Positions 19,440 to 25,536 of a stretch of DNA of 64,000 nt are shown here, in pieces. The notes below the pieces were generated by a model. That model worked only from the letters and a program-made list of their open reading frames with translations. It was not told the origin of the DNA and did not search any database. Each line of letters starts with the position of its first letter. The stretch's first letter is position 1. The DNA comes from Paragorgia papillata (taxonomy: Eukaryota; Cnidaria; Anthozoa; Scleralcyonacea; Coralliidae). Location: the NCBI GenBank assembly GCA_035771165.1, contig JAWNZC010000123.1, positions 496,001 to 560,000 of the forward strand. Reading direction: 5' to 3'. Position numbers and translations under genes: made by a program.

Positions 19440-21393
19440 AACTATTCCCCAGATTACATCCCCGTCGCGCTTTTTCTACACGCGTGTAAAATGGACTACA
19501 GGCGTCTCGAGATTAGCATCCTCACCGGGCTCCGGGCCTTCGCGGGGAAATGTATATATTATACACTTGTTGACTGGCGCCGAGGGAAACATCGAGTTTT
19601 AAGGACCCGAAGCTTCAATGTCCAAAACACTTCGAAACTTGTAAAAGGCAAAACCACTTTGACTTTGTCTTCGTATTTCAATTCAACTGAACAAATACAC
19701 CAGACTCAACAAGTACAAAGAACAGCTTTAAATTTATCCAGATTTTCTTCAGACCTTCTTTGAAGATATGTATAGATATTCTTTCCTTTGGAAAATGGAC
19801 TATTTCGTACCAAACAAGCTCGAAACAGCTCTTGTTTTCAAAATGTTCCGAAAAGTCCAAAGTTCTTGATCTGATCAATAATCATTGTGTATTCACGTGA
19901 ACAACGCATGATAAAGCTGACGTCAGAGGGAAACATTGCACGGTTTCCCTCTTCATTGTTGACGTCAGAGGGAAACAGTGCAATGTTTCCCTCGGCAGAA
20001 AGAAACATTGAGTTTGTTGAACAACACGTGACCATGATTTGACCAATAGGATTTCATCTTTGGCAAACGAAAGTCTTTGGTATATAACAATACTGCATGT
20101 AGACCTTCGACTGTCCTTGAAAATTTTGTAGGGCTTTGAATTTGAAAAATAAAATTTTAGGCCTGAAAAGTCTTATCAATAAAATCAATAGAAGTCCTTT
20201 AAAGTCCTAGAATTTTCCTCCTCTTGTTTTACTGATAATTTAACCATGCTAAAATAACTCATGATTTTGAAAGTCTTAATTCGCTGAAATAAATGATCGA
20301 ACGGCTTTCAAGTCGCTGCTCTGCTGAACCCTACTAAAAATTTCAGTATAATTTTTAGTAGTAATCAGAAGAGCAGCGACTTGAAAGCCGTTCGATCATT
20401 TAAATCAGCGAATTAAGCAACAAATCCACACAGAAATATTAAAAGTAAGGATGTAAATCTAATTTTAGCTTTAAAATTTATACTGATTTGACATATTTTA
20501 ACAATAAAAAACCGTTGTATTATTCAAATAGTGAGATAAAAGTAGCGTGCTGCGTAGGCAGTGTTGAAACAACAATCGAAATTATTATAGTAAGGTTAGA
20601 TATACTTCCAAAACCGAGAACGTAGGAACGCCAGAGAGAAACTTTGTATTATTCGTTAGTATGCAAATGACTCTTAAAAGTCAAATAGTGAGTTTGGGCT
20701 ACTTGTGGTTATTAACCAGTCACCGAATTGTTTAGCATATCGACGTTATTCACAAAATCCTTTTATGTGCATATAAATTAGCGCCTCTGACCTCGTTTTA
20801 GAGTAAAGATTCTTTTGAATTTCGCCCAAGAAAACGAGTTCATGCAGTGGGGCTAATTTATATGCACATAAAATAATATTAATTCCACGGCCATTGATGA
20901 ATATGGTCTATACTTCGTGCATGAATCAAATATATTTATTATTCTTATATTTTTTGGTACATTCGTGTAAGACAGGGCCGATAGAAACGTAGCGTACTCG
21001 ATATTTGTCTGCCAAACAGTTTTGACAACTTCTAGATCTATTAATGGCTAGACAATTTTAAAGAAACATACCTGTGGACACTGTTCTGCTTAATTTTGTT
21101 GACTTTTCTCGTTATTCTACTACATCAGCCTTGTTTATCAACAAAATCTCCTGCTTCGGTAAACCAAGCAAAACTGGTCGCCATTGCGAGGTATATGAAA
21201 TATTCCAACAATGTTCTTTGTATATTTCAGCTTGTCCGAATACCTTGTTGCCAAACTGGAAGAAAAGCAAAGCGACATGATCGAAGGTCTCAATGAACAT
21301 CTTCCTGAAGATATTCTTCTTGAGCACGCCGTTGAGACATGGAAAATTGCTTGCAAGAAAAGTGAAGATTATCATGAGAGAATACAGTATTAA
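2481..21393 (+). CDS. RNF213: RNF213/mysterin-like E3 ubiquitin ligase, C-terminal exons (5' part outside window)
   Basis: Eight exons with AG/GT borders and compatible phases join into one open frame of 387 residues ending at TAA (21391-21393). Exons: 2481-2564, 5214-5394, 5664-5868, 6908-6982, 7471-7668, 8210-8299, 16174-16343, 21231-21393. Blocks that I recognise from the C-terminal domain of RNF213 are TNTGLGRCALVLTSFLVTLH (second exon), IAIGFLASAGG (fifth), LKHIISLWRLLS (sixth), DPFDDISE (seventh) and EDILLEHAVETWK (last). RNF213 is a giant cytosolic dynein-like AAA+ ATPase and RING/RZ-finger ubiquitin ligase linked in vertebrates to lipid droplets and to ubiquitin coating of intracellular pathogens. 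The ATPase and finger parts must lie to the left of this window. The sixth intron here (8300-16173) is swollen by transposons, including an antisense LTR element. The paralogue identity is uncertain, because cnidarians carry several RNF213-like genes. Confidence 0.75.
2944..3093. repeat. dispersed repeat copy, related to 20521-20631
   Basis: About 110 bases from the block AAAGTAGCG to the block GAACGTAGGAA recur with few changes at 20521-20631. Here the sequence ACAATCGAAATATAGTAA (about 2993) is mirrored by TTACTATATTTCGATTGT (about 3075), making a short foldback. The segment TAACGTTTCGAGCGAAGG resembles the antisense GAAAC arm of hammerhead-like Penelope 3' ends, but the CTGATGA half is absent. 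Confidence 0.6.
3437..3990. mobile_element. foldback MITE-like element with about 150-bp inverted arms
   Basis: The left arm starts GTACATTTAAAATGA and contains TGCAAATTATAT and TGACGTCAT. The right arm carries the same blocks in reverse order and complement and ends TCATTTTAAATGTAC at about 3989. The arms differ at scattered positions, and the middle is unrelated AT-rich DNA. There is no coding capacity, so it is probably a non-autonomous DNA transposon. Related arms occur at 24.4 kb and 41.9-42.4 kb. Confidence 0.75.
4720..5075. repeat. ATTT/ATTC-type microsatellite tract
   Basis: About 350 bases of interleaved TTTA, TTCA and ATTC tetranucleotide units. Open frames here are repeat artefacts rich in Tyr, Phe, Ile and Ser. 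Confidence 0.9.
5214..5394 (+). CDS. RNF213: RNF213-like exon b
   Basis: Acceptor TTTTAG at 5208-5213 and donor GTAAGA at 5395. It encodes about 60 residues: a leading RLSLPADLCKMDVP, then a hydrophobic block with TGLGRCALVLTSFLVTLHNE that is typical of the RNF213 C-terminal region, then GRCKSLLEDES. The exon ends with two bases (AC) that are completed by T from the next exon. Confidence 0.75.
5664..5868 (+). CDS. RNF213: RNF213-like exon c
   Basis: Preceded by a pyrimidine run and AAG, and followed by GTACTG. It encodes about 68 residues with the blocks VTIAHLIAYDIEKDLLPMIL, then YSLKLGEGTVVEYNWKALER, then LVDRFIRGR. The exon ends on a codon boundary, matching the phase-0 start of the next one. 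Confidence 0.75.
5921..6000. repeat. GATGGT/GATAGT simple repeat
   Basis: Degenerate hexanucleotide repeat (GATGGT, later GATAGT) immediately before a tRNA-derived sequence. It sits in an intron between two RNF213-like exons. Confidence 0.85.
6014..6085 (-). pseudogene. tRNA-derived sequence (Ala-like, degenerate), possible SINE head
   Basis: On the minus strand an A-box-like TAGCTCAATGGTTAGA is followed by an anticodon-loop-like CTGGCGA (GGC, Ala type) and a B-box-like GGTTGTGTTCGAGTCCC. The D stem, anticodon stem and T stem have mismatches, so I do not call a working tRNA. It abuts a simple repeat, as SINEs often do. Confidence 0.5.
6330..6690. mobile_element. dispersed MITE-like element, family A (copy 1)
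   Basis: The block from GAACAATAAAATGTG (about 6350) to the palindromic core TTATTAACG...GGTTAATAA (6568-6679), with the inverted pair TCTGTACGGGAAA and TTTCCCGTACAGA, recurs at 55660-55950. The core alone recurs at 32620-32760. There is no coding potential. Confidence 0.7.
6908..6982 (+). CDS. RNF213: RNF213-like exon d
   Basis: A 75-base phase-0 exon between TTTAAG and GTAAAA. It reads VELFVFSKDVCDGEVFTTLK and then QKIHQ. It is too short to identify by itself; the call rests on phase continuity and on its place between two stronger exons. Confidence 0.65.
7471..7668 (+). CDS. RNF213: RNF213-like exon e
   Basis: A phase-0 exon of 66 codons after TGTTTTTAG and before GTGACC. It begins VELSRPVQDQILNELTQL, continues with DVCDVLKSL and IAIGFLASAGGQPTMPINEY, and ends with LHSSLKMSCKDGLKSSK. 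The pattern GFL-S-GG-P-MP followed by a Leu-Lys-Met-x-Cys segment is one of the clearest RNF213-type signatures in the window. Confidence 0.8.
7773..7850. repeat. partial copy of the MITE at 20762-20873
   Basis: It shares TTTTATGTGCAC, CTCGTTTTA, AGTAA and ATTCTTTTGAATT in the same order as the intact 112-bp palindrome at 20762. The right arm is missing. Confidence 0.6.
8031..8100. repeat. perfect 27-bp hairpin repeat
   Basis: The arm beginning AAAAGTATCCGGATTCAC (8031-8057) is repeated as an exact inverted copy at 8074-8100, with a 16-base loop. It is a recent foldback/MITE core in the intron before exon f. Confidence 0.85.
8210..8299 (+). CDS. RNF213: RNF213-like exon f
   Basis: A 30-codon phase-0 exon between TTTATAG and GTTACC. 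It reads AQQACQLKHIISLWRLLSLE and then RARQLTRHQQ. The block LKHIISLWRLLS matches the helix that follows the previous exon's domain in RNF213. The next coding exon lies 7.9 kb away at 16174. Confidence 0.75.
8752..8938. mobile_element. small inverted-repeat element
   Basis: It is bounded by TCGTTTTCAC on the left and GAAAACGA on the right. Inside, the 20-base unit GGTACACCAATATGGCCGCC occurs twice. No coding frame. Confidence 0.45.
9008..9037 (+). ncRNA. hammerhead-ribozyme-like core (Penelope-type 3' end)
   Basis: CTGATGA (9008-9014) and GAAA (9034-9037) flank a six-pair stem GGCCTG/CAGGTC with loop AGTCAA. That is the conserved core and stem II layout of a hammerhead ribozyme. Upstream, the hairpin CCAAC-ACGAT-GTTGG (8985-8999), the pair AGC/GCT and a GTA cleavage-type triplet could form stem I. 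I could not pair a convincing stem III. Hammerheads of this kind are known in Penelope-like elements. Activity is unproven. Confidence 0.5.
9060..10070. other. gene-free intron stretch left of the LTR element
   Basis: No open frame or domain is visible. It contains the blocks GTCTGGGACTCAGAAAC and CAATCAGATTG that look like decayed repeat material. Confidence 0.4.
10071..10081. mobile_element. left remnant of a palindromic MITE split by the LTR element
   Basis: The eleven bases AAAACAAATAG continue the left arm of the palindrome at 15377-15514. The mirrored right arm reads CTATTTGTT. This shows where the LTR element landed. Confidence 0.55.
10082..10301 (-). repeat. 3' LTR
   Basis: 220 bases matching 15159-15376 almost throughout; one difference cluster lies near the run TAGTAGTAGTAG. 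The terminal inverted pentamers are CGCCA and TGGCG. It is the downstream LTR relative to the minus-strand frame, because the polypurine tract abuts it. Confidence 0.92.
10305..10328 (-). other. polypurine tract of the LTR element
   Basis: On the minus strand the purine run AGGAGAAGCAAAAGAAAAGA ends a few bases before the 3' LTR, the expected plus-strand primer position. Confidence 0.75.
10405..14928 (-). CDS. gag-pol polyprotein of LTR retrotransposon (no visible protease)
   Basis: A single uninterrupted frame of 1,507 codons. Residues 1-270 are gag-like. About 290-312 is a zinc knuckle (CPLC...H...C spacing). About 600-790 is reverse transcriptase, with SDLTSAFYQIPLA and the catalytic LADDLYVG. 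About 850-980 is RNase H, with D, E, D in VTDGS, PCEVEAL and LTDSK. About 1102-1142 is an integrase HHCC finger, and about 1170-1265 the integrase core with D, D and an exact 35-residue spacing to E (PVAEKAV). A basic, VGDLVFLL-type module follows, then a Ser/Asp-rich tail. Between the zinc knuckle and RT I find no D-T-G or D-S-G, so the aspartic protease seems to be missing. Start chosen at the first Met after the leader; a second Met lies seven codons on. Antisense frames of up to 143 codons inside are shadows. Confidence 0.93.
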   Translation of the reverse strand: MFRHTVSMSGIRAPKQWSLTKQETITSFDAWRQNLKYSLSLDPNFAPFFVDGASWLKKTPSAPLRGFESDGEDVPTARRRTAEQKVTHLELLLGQIANYCPVISRNTITKTATSTTAIWQAIRSHYGFQSTGAHFLALDSIHLEPGERPEDLYQRLVSFVDDNLLAANGSIRHHGEVVTSDEEVTPSLENLITLTWLRLVHPSLPALIKQRYGAELRSQTLASLRPEISQALDSLRDEIHSSDEAKVLRTAFKKQNFNKTRPSPAYNRDHRSNTSQPSKAKGSPITKSCPLCKQADRPQYQHYLSKCPYLPHEDRQYLARSRQVLSPEDNMDDKPLSDSEPEDLPSCHGYHIKTTIQGSDISYYGSPSPSPTTNNIRRTQARVLRAPSLSTVVWPGNYLELDVPSDIDPDATLAVESRPDCSKSTGSWPHPHIIEAVAGKIRIVNDTDEPKSIPRHDHLCQILPTHTPNSTEHSVPPISISLPPRITQNNSSFVKLDPDTILPDSTRLQFQRLLKSFDEVFDSTISGYNGAVGPFEAVVNMGPVQPPQRKGRLPQYSRNKLVELQQKFDDLESQGVFQRPEDLGITVEYLNPSFLVKKPSGGHRLVTAFADVGRYSKPQPSLLPDVDSTLRTITQWNYIIVSDLTSAFYQIPLAKASMKYCGVATPFRGVRAYTRCAMGMPGSETALEELMCRVLGDCLQDGIAAKLADDLYVGADTPEELLQNWDRILQALKKSNLKLAPSKTIICPRSTTILGWIWTQGRLSASPHRIATLSSCPPPDKVRDLRSFIGAYKVLGRVLPHCSHILAPLENAIAGQQSQDHIQWTDTLSELFRSAQKSLSTHKCITLPRSSDQLWIVTDGSVTKRGIGATLYVSRNNHLLLAGFFSAKLRKHQVTWLPCEVEALGIAASVKHFSPFIIQSRHQACVLTDSKPCVQAIDKLRRGEFSASPRVTSFLSTVSRYQTNIQHLAGSANIPSDFSSRNAPDCNEPQCQICNFINTTEDSVVRSTTVQDIHRMPRLPFTTRSAWIQIQSDCPDLRRTHAHLKQGTRPSKKITNLKDVKRYLNVSTIANDGLLVARRTDPLCPSTDSIVVPRSVLDGLVTALHIKLDHPSKHQLQLVMKRSFYALDMAKAIDRVCETCHTCASLRSFPQPFTQHTTDDAPEAVGLSFAADVLKRCKQLILVLRETTTSFTVTSIIPDEKSCTLRDTLVTLCSGLHPLEGPPAIIRVDPAPGFVGLRDNTTLKSLGLSLEFGRVKNINKNPVAEKAVVELEQELLRQVPNGGPVTNVILAVATSRLNSRLRRGGISSREMWTQRDQFTHAHLPMSDRDIIVKQHNQRIQNHPYSEKSKSLTRKHTSPKSIKVGDLVFLLTDHDKTQSRSRYLVVSVDGPWCFVKKFSGNQLRSSSYKVKITECQLVPSHLPLSTPTRHYDPDSDDDDILSDHSLPPIDVPTVLTLPASDDTPPSMQDTPLSSSAPSSPQDNRDESTRSSNGPQRDRRPPKYFEYDT
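15142..15158 (-). other. primer-binding site of the LTR element
   Basis: Minus-strand TGGTAGCAGCGGTCAAC begins directly at the LTR edge. It starts with the TGG that pairs with a tRNA CCA end and resembles the initiator-Met tRNA class (TGGTAGCAG...). The exact primer tRNA was not determined. Confidence 0.8.
15159..15376 (-). repeat. 5' LTR
   Basis: 218 bases, near-identical to 10082-10301. On the minus strand it begins CGCCATACGTGG and ends CTGACTGGCG, then the primer-binding site. Confidence 0.92.
15377..15514. mobile_element. palindromic MITE (59-bp arms), interrupted at its left end by the LTR element
   Basis: The left arm TAGATGACATTTTTCCGTGC... and its inverted copy ending ...AAAAATGTCATCTA agree at 58 of 59 positions around a 20-base centre that includes a T run. 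The right side continues as TTTGTT. The mirrored AACAAA is found on the other side of the LTR element (10071-10081), so this palindrome was the LTR element's target. Confidence 0.85.
15548..16107. mobile_element. dispersed 540-bp repeat family B (copy 1)
   Basis: It starts with TATACACTTGTTGACTGGCG, continues with GCCGAGGGAAACATCGA and ends near GGTATATAATA. The whole block recurs at 19556-20090 with the same order of motifs, including AACAACACGTGA. The ends (TATACAC, GGTATAT) may be short inverted repeats. It is non-coding, probably a non-autonomous DNA transposon. Confidence 0.7.
16174..16343 (+). CDS. RNF213: RNF213-like exon g
   Basis: Acceptor TTTTCAG at 16173 and donor GTAAGT at 16344. 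It encodes DPFDDISESVKKPLTKKQ, then a stretch ending in NIDQFVRELLEEILLYLKHV. It starts on a codon boundary, matching the end of exon f. It ends with CC, completed to a Pro codon by the first base of the last exon. Confidence 0.75.
16552..16582 (-). ncRNA. degenerate hammerhead-like core
   Basis: The reverse complement of this site gives CTGATGA, a GGCCTG/CATGCC stem and CAAAA where GAAA is expected. It matches the sites at 9008 and 33163 in sequence but has lost the conserved G and stem pairing, so it is likely inactive. Confidence 0.4.
16586..18169. mobile_element. 1.6-kb element with about 460-bp inverted arms enclosing a Penelope-type fragment
   Basis: The left arm 16586-17051 and right arm 17711-18169 are inverted copies with moderate divergence. 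Anchor blocks are GGATTGTAAAAGGACTGG / CCAGTCTTTTTACAATCC at the outer ends and TGTATTTACAG / CTGTAAATACA at the inner ends. The 660-base middle holds the fragment at 17281-17694. Pieces of the same arm occur alone at 22895-23140 and 23920-24030. It lies in the last RNF213-like intron, where a transcript could fold into long double-stranded RNA. Confidence 0.8.
17281..17694 (+). pseudogene. Penelope-like retroelement C-terminal fragment
   Basis: The frame reads ALAKHAWEYDHHVKWEE, then a block with ASDNQYFTRRVRESIEIAKH. This resembles the His-rich end of GIY-YIG-type Penelope-like proteins (A-H-W-x-H, then a W/YxxRR-E-x-EI segment). The upstream GIY-YIG core and the RT are absent. The second half of the frame has no recognisable motif. 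Confidence 0.5.
18180..19400. other. gene-free intron stretch with a C-homopolymer
   Basis: No exon or domain is visible. A run of 14 or more C residues lies at about 18449. Open frames here are short and show no motif. Confidence 0.4.
19403..19438. repeat. (TA)n microsatellite
   Basis: An 18-unit AT dinucleotide tract. Confidence 0.95.
19556..20090. mobile_element. dispersed 540-bp repeat family B (copy 2)
   Basis: Second copy of the repeat at 15548-16107. It contains an internal tandem echo: the block GACGTCAGAGGGAAACA occurs at about 19920 and 19961. It ends GGTATATAACAA. Confidence 0.7.
20275..20417. mobile_element. 143-bp palindromic MITE
   Basis: The arms begin CTTAATTCGCTGA and end TCAGCGAATTAAG. 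They stay complementary for about 48 bases, including GATCGAACGGCTTTCAAG, around an AT-rich centre. Confidence 0.85.
20521..20631. repeat. dispersed repeat copy, related to 2944-3056
   Basis: It carries AAAGTAGCGTGCTGCGTAGG, AACAACAATCGAAAT and GAGAACGTAGGAA in the same order as at 2944. Confidence 0.6.
20762..20873. mobile_element. 112-bp MITE with 21-bp terminal inverted repeats
   Basis: The left end TTTATGTGCATATAAATTAG is exactly mirrored by CTAATTTATATGCACATAAA on the right. The interior carries CTCGTTTTAGAGTAAAGATT, shared with 7773-7850. Confidence 0.85.
21231..21393 (+). CDS. RNF213: RNF213-like last exon with stop codon
   Basis: Acceptor ATTTCAG ends at 21230. It encodes LSEYLVAKLEEKQSDMIEGL, then PEDILLEHAVETWKIACKK, and closes ...HERIQY before TAA at 21391. 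The ED-LL-HAVE-WK motif is characteristic of the end of RNF213-like proteins. Candidate AATAAA polyadenylation signals follow at 21424 and 21692. Confidence 0.8.
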
Positions 21394-21423
21394 TTATTTT
21401 GTTTTCGATTAGTTTATACAATG

Positions 21424-21697
21424 AATAAAAATATATGTTTAGTTAATTTTTTTTTTTTTTGCACCCATGAATGATATTGAAAGTGAGAAAAACAGTTTAA
21501 TAATGGAATTTACATGTGAAACTTAATTCGATATATTGCAACTTCTTGCACCACATGGAATAGATTTGTGTGTTGTTGTTTTTTTCAATTGCACTTAAAT
21601 GATATTTTGCATCGAAGATTTTTTCTGCCATTAGTACTCAGTTACTGATATATATTTAATAATTATATATGTCTGCACCAAATATGTTTGTAATAAA
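21424..21697 (+). promoter_or_regulatory. candidate polyadenylation signals of the RNF213-like gene
   Basis: AATAAA occurs at 21424-21429 and 21692-21697, 31 and 299 bases after the stop codon. A T run follows the first (about 21448). Which one is used is unknown. Confidence 0.45.
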
Positions 21698-21699
21698 AT

Positions 21700-22890
21700 C
21701 AACTTAGTCGTTTACTTATTAAAATTGTATTAATATAGCATACCGTCGAGCTTCTATTTTTGCACAAAAAGCGGACAAACAAAGCAAAATTGACTTTCAA
21801 ATTATTGCAAATGAGCCATTATCTATTGTCCGGACTGCCAGAATTGTGGGTAAGAGCGGACAAACATCAATCCTGACGTCATCACGACGAAGCGCTATTG
21901 TTGAAATTATATGTAAAACCAACGCAGTCCTATAGAGCGGTGTCCTGTTTGGCGTCAAGAACGTCGCCATTGATTCCGCACCAATTCCCAATTAATAGAC
22001 GAAAAAACGAACGACTCAACCAGAATAAACACAAATTTTTTATCTATTATTATCAAGCACATTTGAACCAGTGTAAAAAATTGTATTTACTTGCGGAATG
22101 CTTTCCTCGGTTATGTCCTCAAAAATGCGTCAAAACGTCGCTTGCATTCCCGTTCTTAGAACCCACGTTTCTGTATCCGTGGCGTACGATTCCACGATCT
22201 GAGCGTATCAGGAATCATTTATTTGCGCATTTGTTTTACTATATGTACTTACAAAAACTGAATATATATATATATATATAAGTAAAAGATTTAACTGATT
22301 GCATTAACTTGTACCTATTTGAATGTGCGTAGTGGTTAAAGTAGCACTAAACTTTCGAGTTAAGTATGGGTTAATTGATGGTCACGAGCGTGATATGGGA
22401 TTTAACATCGTGAGTGAAGCTTAACAGTGAAATCATTTTGTTTTTTATTTAACTTAAGTCGAAAGAAACAAGTGTTAGAAAGGAAGATACTCATTATCAT
22501 GCGATAAGCAGTCAAAACAGTGGGATAACTAGTTATCCCACTATGCATACTCATCTGCATGCTAATCAGTTGAATAAAGGATTTAACCGGTCTGTTAGAA
22601 CAATGAAATGTGGGTGTGTCATGAGATAACTACTAGTTAAGCCTACGATCCCGCGGGCTAACATATGGATTCCAAAAAATGTGATACACAAAAATATAAA
22701 TCTATACCTAACGTGAGCCGCTCAGCGGCTACTCGTTAAGGCACCGCAATTCATAATTAATCCATAAACGGCTCAATTTCCATAGACATGCCGAATTCTA
22801 AATACGATTAAATACCCAACCCAATAACCTCAACTACAACCCTAAACCCAATGTGATAAGTTGTACACGTGTAAATGTGATAAGTTGGTG
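21700..22890. other. intergenic stretch
   Basis: No gene visible. It contains a (TA)n tract at 22262-22280 and scattered short palindromes such as TAACTAGTTA. Confidence 0.4.
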
Positions 22891-22894
22891 GGAG

Positions 22895-23140
22895 CATGGA
22901 TAGTAAAAGGACATGGATAGGGGAAACTAATATAGTCACGTGGTGCGTTTTGAGCCCTTTGATTGGACAAATCGCATTTCACTCATTTTGAAAAATACTT
23001 GGAACCTAGCCATTTTCAAATTGTGATGTCACAAATACCGTGAGTATGCTTGTTTTACTAAGATTTTCAAGTGAACTTTTCTTCTAATTCTTCATATTCT
23101 CACGTTAGATGACTATGTTCACAATCAACTGTTCGAGGTT
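22895..23140. repeat. solo outer arm of the 16.6-kb inverted-repeat element
   Basis: The blocks GGAGCATGGATAGTAAAAGG, GTGAGTATGCTTGTTTTA and AAGTGAACTTTTCTTC follow the order of the left arm at 16583-16810. Confidence 0.65.
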
Positions 23141-23146
23141 TTTAAT

Positions 23147-23505
23147 TAACACTTATTGACTGGGACTGTACCAAGGGAAACAGAGTACTGTCCTTTTAAG
23201 GAAGGGTGCACATCGAGACGAAAAGTGGTTGACATCTCTCCCAGGCATTGACGTGTATGAAAGGTTTCGTGGTGTAATGGTTAGCACTTTGGACTTTGAA
23301 TCCAAGAATCCGACTTCAAATCTCGACGAAACCTCTTTTCATATTCTCTGGTGTAAGAACAACTTTTGGATTAAACTCAAATGTGTAACAGTTTTTTGCC
23401 GAGGGAAATATCGGCGGTCGAGGGACCACAAAACATACTTTTGCCGAAGGTTGCAGTCAATAAGTATTTTATTATATACCATGTGTCAAAGAAAACAAAA
23501 AAAGA
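23147..23505. mobile_element. small inverted-repeat element carrying a tRNA-Gln-like sequence
   Basis: The left end CACTTATTGACTG and the right end CAGTCAATAAGTA are inverted copies. The internal blocks GGGAAACAGAG and GCCGAGGGAAATATCG resemble family B repeats (15548, 19556). The tRNA-like sequence lies between them. Confidence 0.5.
23263..23334 (+). tRNA. tRNA-Gln (TTG)-like gene or recent pseudogene
   Basis: 72 bases with a perfect seven-pair acceptor stem (GGTTTCG / CGAAACC), an A box GTGTAATGGTTAG, and a perfect five-pair anticodon stem TTGGA/TCCAA with loop CTTTGAA (anticodon TTG). The T arm CCGAC-TTCAAAT-CTCGA has two mismatched pairs (first and last), unlike a normal tRNA-Gln. A TCTTTTC polymerase III stop follows at once. 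The compensated acceptor stem argues for function, the T arm against. It sits inside a repeat, so it may be a mobile passenger. Confidence 0.6.
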
Positions 23506-23919
23506 AAGACATCAAATCACTGAAGTAAATATAATGAAACTTTTTAATTTTATCTTTATTTAACTGATATACAAAAACAATATCATATTTAAAGCTTCAA
23601 ATAACAACATCAAAAAGCCATAAAAAGGAAAGAAAGTTCAACGTTTTAGTTTTTGGTTGTTGTTGAGTCTTTATTTTTCAGTAAATTTTCTATTTCATAG
23701 CTGGTTCGGCTAGCGAACCTTTGTTTTTGCTCCATAACTTGATAAGTAGTCTCGGTCTGAACGATTTTATTATTTATCGGTCCTTCACATAATTATATTC
23801 ACCGCTCAAAGCTGCTGCCAGGAGACAGTCGAGTTTCATGACTCACGTGATACCTACTCGCGCGCCCAACGAGACGCAAGAAAACATGGGCGTTGACACT
23901 AGGTATATAATAATGCTTT

Positions 23920-24030
23920 TTGTGTTGTTTCGAAGAAACTGGCGTTGCAAAAAAGTGCTTTGCTTATTGGCGGCGCAATTCGCGGTAGACATTTTTGTGT
24001 ATTCTTTTTCTTTCTAGGTGTTGAAGCTGT
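23920..24030. repeat. inner-arm fragment of the 16.6-kb inverted-repeat element
   Basis: TGTGTTGTTTCGAAGAAACTGG followed by GTTGCAAAAAAGTGC matches the left-arm segment at about 16910-16940. Confidence 0.5.
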
Positions 24031-24374
24031 GCGTGTTTTAGCAATTGGTGATAGTCTATCAACTGAATATTTTAATAAAGTAAAAGTTTTCGTCCTTACA
24101 ATACGATGCTTAAGAAATTATTGAATAAGGATGATCGTCGGTGTTTTGTCATTGAACTTTCTGGAGAAAATGGGGAAGAATCCAGTCACATGTTACAGCG
24201 GTTGTCATATGATCTGAGACCCCGTTTACAAGGTCGTCCTATTTCGCCGTGTAAACAGGCGGAACTCGGCGTACTAATTCGAGACCGGTATCGTATTCGT
24301 CCGGTATCGTGTAAACGCGTAGCATGGGTGCCAGTAGGTATATAGATATATGTTACATAGATAGTACTATAAAG

Positions 24375-24600
24375 TACCTATAAACGAAAATTAAGTTTGT
24401 CGGCTTATTTGAAAGAACACGTAAAAACAATTTTTCGTTTCTTTGCCATGTTGAGATATTTCAGTTTGTTTGATATGCAAATTAAAAATTTTGACGTCAC
24501 GTGTGCAACTGTGCTATTATAGAACCAAATTATTTCGAACGAAGCGCGTGGATGTGTTTCTCCCACAACACCGAACATGTAGATTTTCAAGTGATTATGT
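24375..24600. repeat. partial copy of the foldback family at 41926-42395
   Basis: It contains AAACGAAAATTAAGTTTGTC, TTTGAAAGAACAC and TTTTGACGTCACGTGTGCA in the order seen in the left arm at 41940-42070, then TGGATGTGTTTCTCCC in the interior. The right arm is missing. Confidence 0.6.
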
Positions 24601-24715
24601 TTGATAAAGCCCAGAACACAATGAAACAAGTTTCCAAAACACATTTTCAAAAAAAAGTTTCCGAAACTTGTTTCAAAAAATAGAACAGTGCTCTAGTCAG
24701 GGAAACATGGTTTCT
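24600..24715. repeat. dispersed repeat, inverted partner at 28070-28175
   Basis: The blocks AAAACACATTTT, AGTTTCCGAAACTTGTTT and AGAACAGTGCTCTAGTCAGG reappear in reverse complement at 28070-28175. Confidence 0.6.
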
Positions 24716-25536
24716 GATTTTCGGAACTTCAGTCAACATACACAACAACATACAAATTTCTGCGCATATTAAACAATTTGAAAGATCTCGACAACGAAGC
24801 AAAGAAAGAAAAAAACTGGAGAAGATGTCGTTTTTTCTTTCAAATAGGTCAAACTTAATTTTTCAAATTCTTTTATACGCACTTAAAAAATGCAAAGAGT
24901 TAATTAAACATATATTTTTACATTATTAAAGCAATTTACTAGAAATATGTTAACACAACATCCCCTGGCCTCGCCCTCTTTTACACGAATTTTTGTAAAT
25001 ACCCCTCTGATTAAAAAAAGGTTTAAACGCAAAAACCTTCGCCCTCTTTTTCATTGGGAGCCTAGAAATAGCCGCTTGTGTTGCAACATTTCAAAATATA
25101 AAATTTAAAGTTTTAGTTAAGTATAATATTTTACAGTTCTTTCCATGTTTACAAAACATTGCTTGACCATCTAAAAATATTTGCATTTTGTAAAGGCATT
25201 GAATATTTGAATTGATTGAAAACTACTCAAACATCTGACTGCCACGGCTATATTCATTTATGGCATTTCAAATTTATTTAGCTAGAATAGCTAATACAAT
25301 TTTCATCCCAATATCTGAATTGTTGAGTAGTATTTATATGTGGTACAGACGAAAAATTGCTCCTTATCCGATTTTTATGCCAAATTATAAACAAGCCACG
25401 GTAAGTTACAAGTGGTTTTACTATAAGAAAATTATTTAAGAGGAGATAAGACGACAACCACACATCGCTACTAAGCTTGGAGCCAAATCAATAGTTGTCA
25501 CAATCCCAGAAATCTTCTGCGAGCGAACGGATTTTA

